DNA of 8,389 nucleotides from an uncultured Sphingobium sp. (GTDB taxonomy: Bacteria; Pseudomonadota; Alphaproteobacteria; Sphingomonadales; Sphingomonadaceae): NCBI GenBank assembly GCA_946479185.1, contig CAMLFF010000131.1, positions 1 through 8,389 of the forward strand, in the 5' to 3' direction. Under the pieces are notes generated by a model, which had not been told where the DNA came from, made no database searches, and saw nothing but the letters and a program-made list of their open reading frames with translations. Position 1 is the stretch's first letter. The number at the start of each line of letters is the position of its first letter. Position numbers and translations under genes: made by a program. Of this stretch, positions 6,344 through 8,389 are shown piece by piece.

Positions 6344-6555
6344 TGGGCCGCGACGTAATCGTCCACCTTAAGCATGGCATCCGCAGCAATCGGCGAAAGC
6401 TGTGAGCGATCGCCGCCCAGCATCGTTGCCTTCATGCGCGGATCCCAGAATTTGATGATGTGCGTGGCGGTCTCTTCGACAGCCGCATCATGTCCGCGCA
6501 GCTCAAGATTCCGCGCGATCTGGTTTGCCATATAGACGAGGCGTTCGACTTCCAT
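6334..6555 (-). CDS. fdsD: NAD-dependent formate dehydrogenase delta subunit
   Basis: The 73-residue protein matches FdsD, the small delta subunit of the cytoplasmic molybdenum, NAD-linked formate dehydrogenase (FdsGBAD type). In characterised systems it is needed for an active complex and may help cofactor handling. Conserved stretches are RLVYMANQIARNLE (residues 5-18), THIIKFWDPRMKATM (30-44) and SPIAADAMLKVDDY (54-67). ATG 6555 is chosen because the frame can be extended upstream to 6651 only by running inside fdsA, the conserved part begins here, and GGAG lies 7 bases before it. It begins 4 bases after the fdsA stop and ends 9 bases before fdhD, so the three are one transcript. Confidence 0.93.
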   Translation of the reverse strand: MEVERLVYMANQIARNLELRGHDAAVEETATHIIKFWDPRMKATMLGGDRSQLSPIAADAMLKVDDYVAAQAA

Positions 6556-6559
6556 CGTC

Positions 6560-8389
6560 TTACTCCGCCGCTTCTGCAGTGATGCTGGCGACGATCCGGC
6601 GGGACCGGTCGGACCAACTCGCATAATCTTCCTGCCAGTCGGTCGGCCCATTGGAAGGTAGGATCTGCACCGCCGTCACCTTATATTCGGGGCAGTTGGT
6701 AGCCCAATCCGAAAATTCGGTGGTGACGACATTGGCCTGCGTCGCTGGGTGATGGAAGGTCGTGTAAACCACGCCCGGCGCCACGCGATCGGTGATCGTC
6801 GCGCGCAAGGTCGTCTCACCGGTGCGGCTTGCCAGCTTCACCCAATCCCCATCCTTCACGCCGCGATTTTCCGCATCGGTCGGGTGGATCTCAAGCAGAT
6901 CCTCTGGATGCCAGGCGGTATTCTCGGTCCGGCGTGTTTGGGCGCCGACATTATACTGGCTGAGGATACGCCCGGTGGTGAGCAGCAGCGGGAAGCGCGG
7001 GCCAGTCTTCTCGTCGGTCGGCACATAGTCCGTGACGATGAACTTGCCCTTGCCGCGCACAAAGCCATCGACATGCATGATCGGCGAGCCATCAGGGAAC
7101 TTCTCGTTCACCGGCCATTGCAGCGAACCTTCGCGATCGAGCCGCTCCCAGCTCACGCCTGTGAAGGTTGGCGTGAGGCGAGCGATCTCGTCCAGCACTT
7201 CGCTTGGATGCGTGTAGGTCCAGTTGAGGCCCATCGCATTGGCGAGCAACTGGGTGATCTCCCAATCGCCATAACCATTCGCAGGCTCCATCACCTTGCG
7301 AACCGGCTGAATGCGCCGCTCTGCATTGGTGAAAGTGCCGTCCTTCTCCAGGAAGGTGGAGCCGGGCAGGAAGATATGGGCGTAGTTTGCGGTCTCGTTC
7401 AGGAAGAGATCCTGCACGATGACGCATTCCATTGCCTTGAGGCCCGCAGCCACATGATGCGTATTCGGGTCGGACTGGAGGATATCCTCGCCCTGAATAT
7501 AGATGGCGCGGAAACTGCCATCCACGGCGGCATCCAGCATGTTGGGAATGCGCAGGCCCGGCTCTGGATCGAGCGTCACGCCCCAATCCGCCTCGAACAA
7601 CTGGCGCGTCGCAACATCGGAGATGTGACGATAGCCGGAGAGCTCGTGCGGGAAGCTGCCCATGTCGCAGGCGCCTTGCACATTATTCTGGCCACGCAGC
7701 GGGTTCACGCCCACGCCGCGGCGACCAATATTGCCGGTGACCATCGCAAGGTTGGCGATCGCCATGACCGTGGATGAGCCCTGGCTATGCTCGGTGACGC
7801 CAAGGCCATAATAGATGGCGCCATTGCCGCCGGTGGCGAACAGGCGAGCGGCGTCTCGCAGATCGGCTGCGGGCACGCGGGTCACGGCTTCCAACGTCTC
7901 AGGGCTGTTGCGCTCTTCGGAGACGAACCGCGCCCAATCCTGATATTCATCCCAATCGCAGCGCTCACGGATGAACGCTTCATCGGCAAGGCCCTCGGTT
8001 ACGATCACATGAGCGAGCGATGTGAGGACGGCCACATTCGTGCCGGGCTGCAGGGCCAGATGCTGCTGCGCTTCGATATGCGGCGAGCGCACCAGATCGG
8101 TGCGGCGCGGATCGATGACGATCAGCTTGGCGCCCTGACGCAGGCGGCGCTTCATGCGGCTCGCGAACACGGGATGGCCATCGGTTGGGTTGGCGCCGAT
8201 CACGAGGATCACATCGCTATCCATCACGCTGTCGAAATCCTGCGTGCCGGCCGAGGTGCCGAAGGTTTGGCTGAGGCCATAGCCGGTCGGTGAGTGACAG
8301 ACGCGGGCGCATGTATCGACATTGTTGGCGCCGAAGCCCGCCCGGATCAGCTTCTGGACGAGGAAAGTTTCCTCATTGGTGCAGCGTGA
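6560..8389 (-). CDS. fdsA: Formate dehydrogenase alpha subunit, C-terminal two thirds (5' end outside window)
   Basis: The open frame runs from the window's right edge to TAA 6562-6560, giving 609 residues of a protein usually about 950 long. The N-terminal ferredoxin-like and iron-sulfur domains are missing, cut only by the window edge. The catalytic subunit oxidises formate to CO2 at a bis-MGD molybdenum (or tungsten) centre. Fragment residues show CARVCHSPTGYG, where Cys31 is the metal ligand (cysteine rather than selenocysteine) followed by catalytic His32, then VIGANPTDGHPVFASR, GVTEHSQGSSTVMA, and NPLRGQNNVQGACDMG with the active-site Arg232. The molybdopterin dinucleotide binding domain follows (about 465-575, starting at FPLLLTTGR). 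This matches the NAD-linked FdsA type. The diaphorase subunits fdsB and fdsG would be expected just to the right, upstream in transcription. Confidence 0.96.
   Translation of the reverse strand, partial: SRCTNEETFLVQKLIRAGFGANNVDTCARVCHSPTGYGLSQTFGTSAGTQDFDSVMDSDVILVIGANPTDGHPVFASRMKRRLRQGAKLIVIDPRRTDLVRSPHIEAQQHLALQPGTNVAVLTSLAHVIVTEGLADEAFIRERCDWDEYQDWARFVSEERNSPETLEAVTRVPAADLRDAARLFATGGNGAIYYGLGVTEHSQGSSTVMAIANLAMVTGNIGRRGVGVNPLRGQNNVQGACDMGSFPHELSGYRHISDVATRQLFEADWGVTLDPEPGLRIPNMLDAAVDGSFRAIYIQGEDILQSDPNTHHVAAGLKAMECVIVQDLFLNETANYAHIFLPGSTFLEKDGTFTNAERRIQPVRKVMEPANGYGDWEITQLLANAMGLNWTYTHPSEVLDEIARLTPTFTGVSWERLDREGSLQWPVNEKFPDGSPIMHVDGFVRGKGKFIVTDYVPTDEKTGPRFPLLLTTGRILSQYNVGAQTRRTENTAWHPEDLLEIHPTDAENRGVKDGDWVKLASRTGETTLRATITDRVAPGVVYTTFHHPATQANVVTTEFSDWATNCPEYKVTAVQILPSNGPTDWQEDYASWSDRSRRIVASITAEAAE

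Noticed and set aside
6556..6651. N-terminal extension of fdsD by 32 codons
   Set aside because: It would lie inside the fdsA coding end, is not part of the conserved FdsD family, and the ATG at 6555 has its own GGAG site.
6749..7777. A 342-codon plus-strand open frame opposite fdsA
   Set aside because: fdsA is certain on the other strand through its active-site motifs; this frame has no recognisable domain.
8297..8299. Possible selenocysteine position in the formate dehydrogenase
   Set aside because: The codon is TGT (cysteine) on the coding strand and not TGA, so this is the cysteine form of the enzyme.

Overview
The window looks like chromosomal DNA of a GC-rich alphaproteobacterium, most likely a sphingomonad (Sphingobium, Novosphingobium or a relative). 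This is judged from codon use, from the close match of the dioxygenase to sphingomonad lignostilbene dioxygenases, from the FdsA/FdsD type of formate dehydrogenase, and from a CCCGGA-N5-TCCGGG type intergenic palindrome common in this group. The genus is an inference.

Layout. Bases 1-236 hold the 3' end of a GMC-family flavin alcohol dehydrogenase/oxidase on the plus strand, closed by a strong hairpin terminator at 261-288. Converging on it is a three-gene minus-strand cluster (3383 down to 297): a lignostilbene-dioxygenase-like carotenoid oxygenase, a DUF3237 protein and a luciferase-like flavin oxidoreductase. An 87-base divergent promoter region separates this cluster from a plus-strand pair, a MarR-family regulator (3471-3998) and an AAHS-type aromatic acid transporter of the MFS (4053-5390). 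After a 160-base spacer with two small palindromes comes a second minus-strand operon, cut by the right edge. In transcription order it is the alpha subunit of an NAD-type molybdenum formate dehydrogenase (fdsA, 5' part missing), the delta subunit (fdsD) and the accessory sulfurtransferase fdhD.

How the genes may work together. The oxygenase keeps all four iron-binding histidines and the Phe/Tyr/Lys triad that binds the 4-hydroxyl of stilbenes, so it probably cleaves a hydroxystilbene into two aromatic aldehydes. The divergent MarR and AAHS transporter fit a substrate-induced uptake and catabolism module for lignin-derived aromatics. The GMC enzyme could act on a related alcohol. Formate dehydrogenase could burn formate coming from formaldehyde or methoxyl groups released from such compounds. 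These pathway links are inference from adjacency. The roles of the DUF3237 protein and the luciferase-like enzyme in the cluster are unknown, and they are the most interesting open point here.

No RNA gene, CRISPR array, insertion sequence or prophage gene was seen.
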